Assembly: GCF_030867095.1 (NCBI RefSeq)
Contig: NC_081828.1
Span: 2,805,001 to 2,869,000, forward strand
From: Alligator mississippiensis
Taxonomy: Eukaryota > Chordata > Crocodylia > Alligatoridae
Direction of reading: 5' to 3'
Length of the DNA: 64,000 nucleotides
Shown here: positions 1-11,590 of the stretch, one piece after another
Position numbering within the stretch: position 1 is the first letter of the stretch
How the letters are laid out: each line of letters opens with the position of its first letter
Position numbers and translations under genes: made by a program
The notes under the pieces: model-generated
The model's input: the letters and a program-made list of their open reading frames with translations, nothing else
What the model was told of the DNA's origin: nothing
Database searches by the model: none

Positions 1-723
1 GCTGACGCTGTGACACACCTTGTAAGAAACCTGTTGACAGCGAGGACTATGAGTCTGGCTGTCATGTGAACTACACTCCTCCCCACTCATCCCTGCTTTT
101 AACCTTTGTTAGACTCCTCACCTACTTCTAACAAAAACTGGGCAACACTTTGAGACAGATTGTTTATTTGCCAAAAAAATGCATTTTTAGGTTGACCAAA
201 ACTATATGTACATTCAGGATAAATTTCATGAATAGTTTCAGCTGTGAAAAATGGAGATCCCACCAAAAAAACAAAAAATTGTTGCTACATTTTCAAAACA
301 CAACCATTACACTTTTTATTCCAAAATGATGCTTTATTTTGAAATTTGGCTAGATTTTATAACAATAAAATACAAGTAAAAAACACCCCCAAATGAAACA
401 TGTTATGCCTAATTAGAAGTGTCGTGTTTGTTTCAAAAAGAAAAACTGAAAAGTGTTTCTTATATTGTTAATATTATTATTTCTGCCAGCGCACCAAGAA
501 AGTCATTTTTCCACAGTTCTACTTACAACCTGTTCTTTCCCATTACATATAAAAAATGAGGGAAATAAATATTTGTACAATATTTTTAAGATGTAGTTGT
601 AAGTATTACAATAAAACTGTTTGAAATGTTATGTAAGTTGGGAGAATCAGATCTTAACACATGATCCGCTACTGGACTGTGAGCAAGTCACGTCATCTTT
701 CTCTTTTAACTTTCCTCGGTAAA
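1..723. other. AT-rich intergenic DNA, no gene seen
   Basis: I see no coding signal, splice-flanked exon or clear repeat family here. The stretch is AT-rich and ends at the presumed left end of a Helitron. Confidence 0.5.
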
Positions 724-1189
724 TCCATATATATACAATGAAGTGTATGTCTGTATGTATATATGTTTGCTTATAACTTGAGAATGATTGGTCCTATCTA
801 CTCTAAACCTTCCAAAATCACTGACTACCACCTCAGGAAAATTATAGGTGGGTTATTTTTCACTTGACCCTTTTTGGTGCTTCCACCATTGACTGGGATT
901 CCTTTGCTTCTCTGGTGACAAATTGGTACCACTCCATTTTGGATGCAGTGAATTCAGTTGTCATTATTATATTGATGCTTGTCTTTTTTTTCAACTCGAT
1001 TGTCATTATTATATTGACACTTGCCTTTTTTTTTTTCTCTCCATGTTAAAAGTTAAATATGTTGTACTTTGTTCTTTAAAGATAAGCAACATTTTTGCCC
1101 TAAATATGTTGTACTAAGTTCTTTGAAAATCAACACACACTGCAATTACAAAACTAGCAACCCGGGCGAAGAATGGGTTCTTCTGCTAG
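724..1189 (+). mobile_element. short non-autonomous Helitron-like element
   Basis: The left end reads TCCATATATATAC after an A, and the right end reads CTAG followed by T, which fits Helitron insertion between A and T. Just inside the right end, AACCC (1159-1163) can pair with GGGTT (1175-1179), giving the subterminal hairpin expected about 10 bases before CTRR. A longer imperfect pairing also joins ACTAGCA and TGCTAGT around this hairpin. No Rep/helicase coding is present in the 466 bp, so it would depend on a helper. The assignment rests on the termini only; I cannot name the family. Confidence 0.5.
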
Positions 1190-3710
1190 TTTATTATAAA
1201 CTGACGATCTGTTGCTAATAGGGTTCAAATGCAGAAAGTGATATACAAGTTGCCATTAACACCATCAGCAATAGTACTCCTCTATTCAAGTGTTCTTTTC
1301 TGGCACATAAAATGGGCAGGTGTGATCAAGCATAGCAAGGTGGTTTCTCTAAGATCAACAACCTGAATAGCAGGTTGTTTCTCTAAGATCACAGCTCACT
1401 GGCATGCATGCTCTAGGGCAAGGATCCAGACAATTTAGGAAGAGGCACTATGCCATCCTAATAGACTAGCATTAGCACAGGCAGCCAAGATTCCACGAAT
1501 GTGCATCTTTGATGGTTACTGAGGACAGGATTCCCAGCTGGAAATTTCTAAACAGCTGTTCATCTTAATCTCACATCATTATGATTAAAGGGGATTGCGG
1601 TCACTAATCCAGCATCAAGCTAGAATAATTTTCAAACAATAATTTAAGCATTCTCCCACTCACTTTTGTCAGCAAATTTTTTAAAAGTTTATTTTGTTGC
1701 CTTGTGCTTCTGTTGAAAACCAAAAAATTTGTAATATGGCAGGTTCTAACATTTTCAGCATGAGAACTATTTTTTCCATACCAATGAAATGGTTCCTGAT
1801 TTATGCAGAGCAATACAGGGGTAGGCTTTAAGGAGGCTTTAATACTTTAAGGAGGCTTCTGCTGGAAAAGAGTGCAGAAGAAGGCATCATGTACTATCAA
1901 AAATCAGTAAGGTTGTAAAGGCAAAGTCCTTTCACGTTCATATAAGACAGTTCTTCAGATAAATTAGGAGAGGAGGAATTAAGTTTAGTTAATCATTTAA
2001 AGAATCATTATAGTTATTTTTTTTCAAGTAAAAATGGCGGAAGCTTTATTTCTTCCTTATTCCAATTTGACTACAAGGAAATATTTCACTAAGACAACTG
2101 TTATCGAACTTTAAGATGTTTTTCCCTGCATGCTACTGGCTTTAATTGTCTTGCAAAATACTTAGGGCCATCTAACAAAGAACACACGGGGTCCCAACAT
2201 CTACCTATGCTGTGTGAGGCTAGAGATAAGCAGTAGGAGAAATCTGCTCCTACTGTTTTATTATATTATTGCTATTTGGTGAGGGTCATTTGGAAAACAA
2301 AAAAGTGGGACTTTTCCAAGATCTGCTGACAAAATCAACACACATCATCACACAGAAGCTGTGCACAGACATTCATTTTCTGTTGGGAAAGTCATGGCTC
2401 TCCTGGTAGAAATGAGTGTACAGATATTCATATTAAAAAATGGCTGTTCTGGGAGAAAAATAATCCAGGAACAATCAGGGTTAAATGACTTCCAAGAGGG
2501 AGAGTGAGTGTCTGTATGGTATCCCAGGGTGCTTTGTGCCTGCTCAGGTTGGATTCTGCTGCTCCAGTCAAGCAGGGAGTAGAACACATTCCTGTTCACA
2601 AATCTCACATTATGCTTCAGGGAGTCACAGGATGACCCTGAGCAGCCTGGGTAAATCAGTCAGGGCTGCCAGATGCAGTGCTTCCATCTGTCTCCAGGCA
2701 GACTGAGGGAGCCTGCAGAGTACAAGGAGATGTGTGCACAGGGCCCCCCAAGCTGTCAGCACTGCAAGCTCTCTGCTCTTCAGGGACTCAGCAGTCAAAT
2801 GTCTGTTCAGACATCTCCACGTAAGTTTTTCAACCAGGAAAACAGATCAGATCACTTGAATGTGTGCGTGCAACCAGAGGCTGTTCATCATATATTATGT
2901 CAATGTTATACATGATGATGGCATGTGTTGTACTGTTTGGTTACTTTTCAAGAGGGGTTTAAATCTAGCCATGGGCTTTTCTGAGGTTCCTGCGGTTGGT
3001 TTCGTTTCAGTCAGCTTGGATGCTGCTAGGTTTGGCTTGGCTCGTTGATTGAGACTAGAAAAAAAGAGCCGGAGGGGGGTCATATTTTCAAAAAGCCCCT
3101 ATCCCTGGTGTTAAAATGATACAAAGCACACTGTATCCATCTGTGATTTTCCTTTCTTATGCAGAAAACGGGGCAAGGTGGCACCTTAACGACCAACTTG
3201 TTTTTATGAGCAAACACATAATTAACAATACTAGTATTTACATTTATCATTTTTGGATGTGGTCAAGGAGCCGCTTGGGACAGCTCACATCTCAGAGCCA
3301 ATGTTCCAGCCTCAGGCGGCTGCTGCCGCCGCCACTTTGTTTACATGCGGTTCGTATTTCTGAGGTTTCTTGTGCAACCACCTCTTTTTTCCTCTTCTCT
3401 TAAAAAAAAAAGAAGGGAAAGCTGACATTCTGCAGCCTGAGATGGCAGCGTGGGGGAGGCGTCCATCTGCCGGGCAGCTGAGCGCTGGTGGGGTCCGCGC
3501 TAGCCTGGCGGCTCATTGCTGTCTGGTGTGCAATCCCACCCACTCGTTTCCTTCAGCGTGAAGACCGTGACGGCTACGTGGGCAGGGCAGCGAGTCGCAC
3601 CTGCCTTCCAGGCTCCTTCTGGGAGGGCTCTCCAACCACGAGGCTGGCTGCTCCCCTCCGGCCCTGGGCATGCGGCTCCCTGAGGCAAGGCACTGATGGT
3701 GTGGCTGGCT
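1190..3710. other. intergenic DNA upstream of MAST2, no gene recognised
   Basis: Short open frames occur but none resembles a known protein or is flanked by convincing splice sites. From about 3290 the base composition rises in GC, with GCC/GCT runs near 3315-3335, and may be the shore of the downstream CpG island. Confidence 0.5.
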
Positions 3711-4520
3711 CTCAAGATGGCTTTGGCACCCTAGCCAATCTGGCCTTGGCCCCGAAGATAGCTTTGACCCCTGGCTTTGTCCCTAAAGATGGCTTTGACC
3801 CCTGGCTTTGGCCCTGAAGATGGGTTTGACCTCTGGCTTTGTCCCTAAAGATAGCTTTGACCCCGATCTTGGCCCCGAAGATAGCTTTGACCCCTGGCTT
3901 TGTCCCTAAAGATGGCTTTGACCCCTGGCTTTGGCCCTGAAGATGGGTTTGACCTCTGGCTTCGTCCCTAAAGATAGCTTTGACCCCGATCTTGGCCCTG
4001 AAGATGGGTTTGACCCCTGGCTTTGTCCCTAAAGATAGCTTTGACCCCTGATCTTGGCCCTGAAGATGGCTTTGACCCCCGATCTTGGCCCTGAAGATGG
4101 CTTTGACCCCTGATCTTAGCCCTGAAGATTGCTTTGACCCCGATCTTGGCCCTGAAGATGGCTTTGACCCCAAAGAAAGCTTTGACCCCTGATCTTGGCC
4201 CCGAAGGTGGCTTTGACCCCTGGCTTTGTCCCTAAAGATGGCTTTGACCCCTGATCTTGGCCCTGAAGATGGCTTTGACCCCGATCTTGGCCCTGAAGAT
4301 GGCTTTGACCCCTGATCCTGGCCCTGAAGATGGCTTTGACCCCGATCTTGGCCCCGAAGATGGCTTTGATCCCTGATCTTGGCCCCAAAGATGGGTTTGA
4401 TCCCTGGCTTTGACCCCGACCTTGGCCCTGACGACAGCCTTGGCCACTGACCAATGTGGCATTGGCCGTGAGGATGGCCTTGACCCTCGGGCGTGGCCCT
4501 GAAGGCAGCATTGACCCCGA
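3711..4520. repeat. 30/31-bp minisatellite next to the MAST2 promoter
   Basis: About 25 imperfect units of 30 or 31 bp run head to tail, each built on GATGGCTTTGACCCC followed by a variable half such as TGATCTTGGCCCTGAA or TGGCTTTGTCCCTAAA. Alternation of the two half types gives a higher-order period near 60 bp in the left part. The minus strand is open for 298 codons across it, but the protein would be a monotonous GQSHLQGQDQGSKP-type repeat with no recognisable domain, so I treat the open frame as a by-product. Such arrays often vary in copy number between individuals. Confidence 0.9.
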
Positions 4521-4757
4521 GGAGGGCCCAACTGGACATCCGCAGCCAAAGCTCCTCCCACAACGCCCCGCGGCCTCGCACCTCCCTCAGCCACGTGCCC
4601 CTCCCCACCGCGTGGCGTCACCCAGCCCCGCCCCCGGCCCCGCGCGGCCCAACGGCCCGCCACGCCCCCCCGGCGAGGTCTCGCGATATCTGTGTTGGGG
4701 GCGGGGCCGTGCTGCGGCGGCGGCGGCGGCAGCGGCGGGCTGGCGGCGCTGACAGGG

Positions 4758-4838
4758 ATGCGGGCGAGCGGGGGCAGGCGGCGGCGCCGGGCCGGCCGCG
4801 GGGGCGGCGGCGGCGGGAGGAGTGCGGTCCGCCGCTGA
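4758..4838 (+). other. upstream ORF in MAST2 5' leader
   Basis: An ATG at 4758 opens a 26-codon frame ending in TGA at 4836-4838, seven bases before the MAST2 start codon and out of frame with it. The product would be Arg/Gly-rich and has no recognised function. If transcription starts upstream of 4758, it could reduce translation of the main frame. Whether it lies in the mRNA cannot be seen here. Confidence 0.4.
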
Positions 4839-4845
4839 GGCCGCC

Positions 4846-4986
4846 ATGAGGAAGGGCCGGCCCCGGGGGGACAAGGCGGGCCCCCCCCCGCCACCGCCGC
4901 CGCCACCGCCCCCTCGCCGGGACCCCGAGCGGCGCGCGGCCCCCGCGGCCGCCGGGGCCAGGGAGCCCGAGGGCGCCGCCGACAAG
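4846..4986 (+). CDS. MAST2: MAST2 exon 1 (N-terminal 47 codons)
   Basis: MAST2 is a large cytoplasmic AGC-family serine/threonine kinase with a DUF1908 domain, kinase domain and PDZ domain; it binds microtubules and partners such as PTEN through the PDZ domain. This exon supplies only the poorly conserved N-terminus: MRKGRPRGDKAG, an 11-residue proline run, then an Arg/Ala-rich stretch ending EGAADK. The start was chosen because GCCGCCATGA has a purine at -3, an in-frame TGA lies at 4750, and no other in-frame ATG falls between them. The exon ends AAG|GTAGCG, phase 0, and joins exon 2, which begins DVV. From memory, human MAST2 has a similar basic, proline-rich first exon joined to DVV at the same place. 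The assignment depends mainly on exons 2 and 3. Confidence 0.8.
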
Positions 4987-5065
4987 GTAGCGGGGCCGGG
5001 GCGCGCGGGGCGGGGGGACCCCGCGGGGGCACGTGTGGAGACACCGGCACAGCGATGGGTATCAC

Positions 5066-5066
<1 letters not shown>

Positions 5067-5111
<45 letters not shown>
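5067..5111. repeat. alternating GC then GT dinucleotide tract
   Basis: About 45 bases of strictly alternating purine and pyrimidine, (GC)n followed by (GT)n, start 80 bp inside intron 1. A second GT run follows at about 5175-5198. Such tracts are the classic Z-DNA-forming type and sit at the 3' edge of the CpG island. Confidence 0.9.
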
Positions 5112-5113
<2 letters not shown>

Positions 5114-5350
5114 GGTACGGACCGCGGGGAGAACAGACGTCTGCGCTTTGGTATGTGTATGGAGAGCTGTCTGCGTGTGTGTGTGTGTGTGTGTGTGGAC
5201 GGCACTGTGTGTGCGTGTGCGTGTTATAGGTATTCTGTGATGTGTGCATGTGTGTGTGCACGTACGAGTAAAAATACATGTTCTCTTCTTCATATATAAT
5301 ACGACACGTATCTGATCTCTCGCCCCCATAAATATATATATATTTTCTAC

Positions 5351-5351
5351 C

Positions 5352-5414
<63 letters not shown>
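5351..5414. repeat. (ATCT)n tetranucleotide microsatellite
   Basis: About 16 uninterrupted ATCT units. It lies in a longer low-complexity zone (about 5300-5760) made of TATA, CTAT and CTCTCC runs. Confidence 0.95.
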
Positions 5415-5757
5415 CTCATACGCATACATCTATTCTCTCCCCATGTGTATATAACACACGCACGTATCTATATATCTTCCATCTCCCCATGCGTATATAA
5501 TGCGCCCACATGCGTATATCTATATTTGTTTTCTATGTATATCTACATATAGATATAGATAGATGGATATATCTATAGATAGGTACAGCTCTCTCTCTAT
5601 ATATAGCTAGATATCGATATCTATCCTCTCTCCACCGTGTGTATATATCACACGCACACCTCTCCCCATGTGCATTTATAAAACACACGCTCTCTGTCTG
5701 TCACGCACACGCACGTCTGTGTCTGACTGTCTATCCTCTCTCCCCGCGTGTGTCTGT

Positions 5758-5760
<3 letters not shown>

Positions 5761-5835
<75 letters not shown>
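5761..5835. repeat. (AC)n microsatellite with AT tail
   Basis: About 30 perfect AC units followed by about six AT units, immediately left of the Tigger-type element. Confidence 0.95.
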
Positions 5836-5857
5836 GATCTCTAGATACATAGACATA

Positions 5858-6126
5858 CAGTAAAATCCCTGTTATCTGGCATTTGAGTCACCAGAGCACT
5901 ATATTAATTGGAATTTCTTTCTGGGCGGGTTGGGGGGGGAGCTCGCATGCTGCAGTCGCCGCTGCTGCCCCTCGCCCCCTGCTCCGTATGTAGCCACCGC
6001 TGCCGCCACCCAGCCCTCCTCCTGCTCCGCGTCTGGCTGGAAACCCCTGTGCCTCAGGTAACGGGCATTTTTAGGTTACCAATACCCACCATTCCCTACT
6101 CGTGCTGGATATCAGGGATTTTACTG
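5858..6126. mobile_element. Tigger/pogo-type MITE with TA target duplication
   Basis: The left end reads CAGTAAAATCCCTGTTATCTG and the inverted right end reads CAGTAAAATCCCTGATATCCA, with TA flanking on both sides (5856-5857 and 6127-6128). The CAGT ends and TA target are typical of pogo/Tigger transposons. The 269-bp interior has a CpG-rich middle and no transposase, so it is a non-autonomous derivative. The terminal match is high, so it is not very old. Confidence 0.85.
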
Positions 6127-6149
6127 TATGTCTGTTCTCTTTTCCCATA

Positions 6150-6250
6150 GAGTCATAGATGTAGGGTCAGAAAGGACCTCAACAGATCATCCTGCCTAGG
6201 CAGGAAAGAGCGGTGGGGTCGGACGACCCCAGCCACATGCCTATCCATGT
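6150..6250 (-). mobile_element. CR1 3' end fragment
   Basis: The stretch starting GAGTCATAGATGTAGGGTC and the following GGAAAGAGCGGTGGGGTC match, in reverse orientation, the 3' tails of the longer CR1 copies in this window. Only the last ~100 bp of the element are present. Confidence 0.75.
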
Positions 6251-8157
6251 GTATATATAACACACACACATCTATTCTGGCTCTCCCCTCATATCTATAT
6301 GTCTATATATATCTATTGATATAGATATCTGTATATAGGGAGGAGAGGGAGAGCACAAGCTTTTGTGTGTATATGTGTAGATTGCTGCATAGAGCACAAA
6401 ATTTCTGTACTGTCATCATGCACCTGATTATCATCCATTGACCGTGCTACACCCTATCATGGAAATTAAAAAAAGAAAAGCGTAGCAGAATCTAGTTCTG
6501 TATTGAAATGCTGACTAATGCTAGTGATTTTAGCATCTTTCTTTCTGAAGAATTCCACCCTTGTCTGCACCGAAATCGAGTGCTGATTTGATGCATCTTT
6601 AAAACTTGTTTCGGTTCTTAACGGAGGAAGAATTTTTGTCTTGGGTTGAGGAACTTGCCCCTCCACATGATAGTTCCTGAAATCTTGGAAGATTGTTTTA
6701 AAAATGTGGACGGCACCAGGACATTTTAACCTCTAAATCCCAGCTTATGTTTTCCCCACTTAAATCTGTCCAGCCCACTTCTTAAATTAAAAATAATGAT
6801 AATTGAGGTCTTCTGAATGCTATGATTACAATTATAGGAGACCTTCAAAGCTATGCTTTGTATTTGTTGAAAAGCAACCCAATTATTAAGTCTTCTTTAC
6901 ATGTCTCTGGACAGGACTAACATAGGAAGTAAGAGCAGGTGGAAAAGACAGGTAAACTTTTTAAATAGAAACAGTTGTGCTCTCTGCCATCCTGTAAAAT
7001 GGGGGTGAGGTTGGCAGCGTATATAGCCCACGTGCTGTGGGTGAGATTCAGAGCCGGGGGCTTCAACGGCTTGTCAGTGGCAGGGGGCTTTGCCTGCTCT
7101 GGGGCTGGGTGGCGAGGGGCTGGGCCACGGAGTCTGTGCCATAGCTGAGGGGACAGAGGCAGGAAGAATTGGCAGCCAATCAGAACATCACCCCACCTAG
7201 GATTGAGTTAGGTTGTTCCCGTCTACGGCTCTGGGAAGTTTCCATCTCCCGTTCTACAAAAATGCAGTGTCCATACAGTTAAGGTGTTGTAGTGTATTGT
7301 TTCATTTTGCTGCTTTGGGAGGTAAATAGTGCTCCCTGGGATTCATTTGGTTGTCAGGTAAATAAATCTTGGGCCTAGATTTCTTTGGATGTGACTATGT
7401 TTATTCTGTGTAATTTGTAGTCCTTTCTTAAAAGGTTTATATAATAGTTCTGTCCCACTGATGGATAATAGTAAGAGACTACAATGCCTGGACGAGTGTG
7501 TTGAACATATTTAGTATTAAAGTAGCACTTAGCCTTTTGATGTTCAGGATTGTTTAGTTAGTGTTTAGGAAGAGTAAATCTTTGCAATTGGAGTTCAGAG
7601 TCATTTCACCACTACACATATAAAACAAATTATCTCCTGTAGGTCTTTTGTATTGGTTAAATATAGCCCTATTAGTCTTGCTAAAATTGTGTGTTGATGT
7701 ATGTTTAGACAGAAGAAAAAAGGTATTTTATATCTTTGAAATGAGATACTGAAAAGCACCTTTTTTTCCAAGACAAAATGAAAAATGATAGTCATTGAAA
7801 TTACGAGCAAGAGGACCTGTTGCATAAGAACTGCCGTTTCCTGGGTCAGTCGATTGGTCTTTGCTGCCCAGTGTCCGCTCCCCCGACACCTGCCCCTTCT
7901 GCAGCCAGGGGGAATTCCCTGGAGCATGTATACCTGGGGTGTGCTAGGCTGCAGCCCCTATTCTAGTTCTCTCTCTTCTTTTGCTTTTCCCCACACTTTT
8001 TCAATTTATTCATAAAATCCAGGGACCTTCTGGTCAATCTGTTTATTCTTGGCTGTGGCCAAGATGGCTATCTACCAGACCAGGAAGGAGATCCTGGCTG
8101 GAGGGGATCTGGGGGCACTGTTTTCCTTTCCCTTGTCTGTGCACATCTCTGAGCAGA
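6251..8157. other. MAST2: intron 1 sequence, nothing recognised
   Basis: TA-rich low-complexity sequence to about 6350, then ordinary intron sequence without a repeat family or exon I can support. Confidence 0.5.
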
Positions 8158-10350
8158 GCTTCATAGATTCTAGGGTCGGAAGGGACCTTAGTGGGTCGTC
8201 TAGTCTGACCCCCTGCCCCTGGCAGGCAAGAAAAGTGTCACCAAACCAGGGTTCATGAACAAGTCTCCTCTTGAAGACCCCCAAGGATGGGGTGAGCACC
8301 ACCTCCCTTGGAAGCCCATTCCAGATCCTGGCAACCCTGACCATGAAGAACTTTTTTCTAATGTCCAGTCTAAACCTTCTCTCCAGTAGCGTATGGCCAT
8401 TATTCCTTGTTCCAGGGAGTGCCCTGGTAAACAGATCGTCGCCTACTTCATGTTGCTCTCCTTTTATGAATTTGTATGCCGCCACAAGGTCCCCTCTAAA
8501 CCTTTTCTTGGAGAGGTTGAAAATGTTGAGGTCCCTTAGCCTTTCCTCGTAGGGCCTTCCCTGCAGGCCTCTAATCAGATGAGTGGCTCGTCTTTGGGCC
8601 CTCTCCAGGTTGTCTGCATCCCACTTGACCTGTGGCATCCAGAACTGGACACAGTACTCCAGCTGTGGCCTGACCAGTGCTGCGTAGAGTGGGAGAATCA
8701 CCTCCCTGGACCTGTTTGTGAAGCACCTGTGGATGCACAACAAGGTGCGATTGGCTCTGCCGACTACTTCATCACATTGACGACTCGTGTTCATCCTGGA
8801 GTCAACAGTAACTCCAAGATCTCTTTCTGCCTCAGTGGTGCTGAGAAGATCGCCCCCCAGCCTATAGGTATGATGGCAGTTCTTCCTCCCTAGGTGCAGC
8901 ACTTTACGCTTGTTCTTATTGAATTGCATCCTGTTGCTCTCTGCCCACTTCCCCAACCTGTCTAGGTCAGCCTGGATCTGGTTCCTCCTCTCCAGGGTGC
9001 TAGCTTCACCCCATATTCTTGTGTCATCCGTGAATTTGGACAGGGTGCTTTCTACCCCCTCGTCCAGATCGCTGATGAAGATGTTGAACAGCATCGGCCT
9101 CAGAACTGAGCCCTGAGGGACTCCACTGCACACATCTTTCCAGGCTGACACCGACCCATCCACCACCACTCTCTGAGTGCGACCCTCGAGCCAGTTTGCT
9201 ACCCAGTCTACTGTATAATCATCCAAGGCAAATCTCCTCAGTTTATTTATAAGGATGGTATGGGATACCATGTCAAAGGCCTTCTTGAAGTCCAGATAGA
9301 TAACATCCACCTCGACTCCTGCATCTAAACAGTTGGTGGCCTTGTTGTAAAAAGAAACTAGGTTAGTCAGGCAGGACCTGCCTGCTATAACCCATGTTGG
9401 TTACCCCTCCTCATCACATTAGCCAGTGGGCTCCCACAGATGTGCTCCTTGATTCTTTTTTCTAGGATTTTCCCAGGGATAGAGGTAAGGCTGACTGGTC
9501 TATAGTTCCTCAGATCCTCCTTCCTCCCCTTCTTAAAGATTGGGGTGAAAATGGCCCTCTTCCAATCCTCTGGGACCTGACCTGAGCACCATGAGTGCTC
9601 ATATATCCTTGCCAGTGATTCAGCTATGACACTCGCTAATTCCTTCATTACCCGTGGGTGCAGTCCCTCCGGTCCCGGTGATTTGAACATGTCCAGTCCC
9701 TCCAAGTGTCTTTTTACCGTGTTGGCACTGACCGTTGGTCGGCTGATGTTCCCCTTGTTGGTGTCCGTGATGCATGTTGAGGGTTCGTCTAGGTTCCTAT
9801 TTAAGAAGGCAGAGGCAAAAAACTCATTGAAGAGCTCTGCCTTGTCCCTGCTATCCGTCACTAAGCCCCCCTGCCCATCCTGTAGTGGTCCTATGCTACC
9901 CTGCACACTCTTCTTGCTCCCAACATACCTAAAGAAGGGCTTTTTATTTTCCTTAATCCCTGCCGCTAGCCTGAGTTCTAGAGCTGCCTTGGGCTTCTTG
10001 ACCGACTCCCTGTAGGTGCGGGCCAAAGAAGTGTACTCCTCCTTGCTAGCTACCCCCTGCTTCCACTTCCTGTATGCTTCTTTTTTGGCCCTTAAGGTAT
10101 CCTGGATGACCCTGGTTAGCCAAAGGGGCTTCCTGGCCCCTTTGCCCCCTTTCCTCTGCCATGGGATTGTCTCTCTCTGAGCCCAAAGGATGGTTTCCTT
10201 GAGGAATGACAACCCATCCTGGACCCTGAAAGCATCTAGGCTCTTGGTCCCTAGTCCCCTGAGCCTATTAAAGTCAGCCTTTTTAGTGACCACCACTTGG
10301 GTGGTGTTCACTAACTCCTTGGATGCCTTTGAGGGCCAGCGGAAGCCGCT
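8158..10350 (-). mobile_element. 5'-truncated CR1 LINE with RT
   Basis: A CR1 non-LTR retrotransposon reads on the minus strand, 3' end at about 8160. Two long frames remain: 10311-9385, which carries the linker and RT N-terminal part (KKPFFRYVGSKK, WKRAIFTPIFKKG, NYRPVSLTSIPGKILE), and 9310-8072, which carries the RT core and C-terminal part (YLDFKKAFDMVSH, GVPQGSVL, FTDDTRIWG, LGVFKRRL). The catalytic DD is kept within FTDD. The two frames are separated by a small lesion near 9311-9384. The APE endonuclease region and everything 5' of it is missing, as usual for CR1. It is antisense to MAST2. The long frames suggest moderate age. Confidence 0.95.
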
Positions 10351-11590
10351 GGAGTTTTCTGCTCAGTGTCCTTTCTTGGCATCTTGGTTAAGCTTAAGCC
10401 CCTGGTGGTTGTGTGGGTGCTTTGTCTGCACCCTCCGTACTTGATTGGGAGTTAACCCCCCCCCCCTCCCAAAATCAGTTGTTGTGCATTTAATGGCTTC
10501 CCTCTAGCCATTGAGTGGGGCTTGTGGCCTGGTGGTGGGCCCAGGCCCCCTGTCATTATACAACACATAGGGTAAGTCCAGAATTTGCAGCCCCTGCTTC
10601 TTTCCTGGTGCAGCTTCTGGCTTTTAGAAAAGTAGTCCTTCAATTTGGAGTCAAACCAAGCACTCAAGGAAATCTTGCCAAGTATGCTACAGTCCTTATC
10701 TCAACCAGCTGAGCTATTGAAGGCGGAATAACTTTTTGATATAAAAATAGTCAGTTGTTGGTTAACTGTCTTCATATCAAATCTGTTAGTTGTTAAAATG
10801 TTACAATTTAATAAGAGACTTATTTTATCAGCCTGGACTAATTAACTGGACTAATACAGAACACAAGTAGAGGATCAGCCAGTAAACTATATGGGTCAGT
10901 GCATTATCGAGAGTTCCTAGCAGGTCATGGTGGGTTCTGGCAGAAGAAAATTGAAGGAAATCTTACAGGGTGTGCTCTCTGCTGGACCTGCCTGTGGAGG
11001 TCTCTGTTTTGCGTGGACCTTTGGCTAGTGAATACCTGGCACACTTTGTCACCTGAGTAACTGCTGGAAGGAAGTGGGAGAGGACTTAATTTACACCCTT
11101 GCTACCTCAGAGTTTGACTGATATGGGGGACGGAAATCTGTTCCTGTGTAATCCCTCAAGGTTTCATTCCGCCCTCTGAGTACTCCATTGCCTATTGCTG
11201 CTAATGCTCATCACTTTCTGGAACAGAGCTGATGTTCTTGTCAGTGTTAGGATTGTGGTTTTGGAATATTAACTGAGAAACTGATTGAAGTCTCATTGAT
11301 TTGACTTCAGGGTTTCAGTGTAGAGCTAGAACCATGAGAACTCTGTGAACTTGGAAGACGAGACAAGTGCTTCATATTTAGTTCAAATTTGGAAGGTTAT
11401 TGTTGGAACTATGAAGAATACTAGTCTCTTGATGAAAGCTTAAATGTCATTAATGCTTGAATTCAAGGATTGATGGTGTAGGTCCTATCGATCACTGCTG
11501 GTGACTGGTCTTTTTCAAATTCTGCATTAATAAATGAATCTGGATGATGCTAAAATATCACTGATAATGCCATGCTTATCTCTGAAGGAA
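10351..11590. other. MAST2: intron 1 sequence, nothing recognised
   Basis: No repeat family or coding exon can be supported. A C-run of about 10 bases lies at 10457-10466. Confidence 0.5.

Larger units (their letters stand above)
4440..5050. promoter_or_regulatory. MAST2: CpG island, presumed MAST2 promoter
   Basis: This is the densest GC- and CpG-rich block in the window apart from the interior of the hAT element at 37.3-38.5 kb. It covers the presumed 5' UTR and exon 1 of MAST2, with GCG/CGG runs at about 4710-4740 and 4790-4820. There is no obvious TATA box near the start codon, so a dispersed CpG-island promoter is likely. A TCTCGCGATATC motif at about 4679-4690 contains TCTCGCGA, a known CpG-island promoter element. 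Confidence 0.75.

Noticed and set aside
864-1117. Two overlapping short hydrophobic open frames
   Set aside because: They lie inside the Helitron-like element and come from T-rich repeated sequence; no homology or start context.
2485-2915. Overlapping frames upstream of the gene, possible exon of a neighbouring gene
   Set aside because: A GTAAGT at 2822 follows an open stretch, but there is no good acceptor and no recognisable peptide.
3712-4608. 298-codon minus-strand open frame
   Set aside because: It is the translation of the minisatellite, with a monotonous repeat peptide and no domain. Open length follows from stop-free repeat units.
4232-5353. Long minus-strand frame across the CpG island and GT repeats
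   Set aside because: It translates the microsatellite (THTH runs) and GC-rich promoter DNA antisense to MAST2 exon 1; low complexity throughout.
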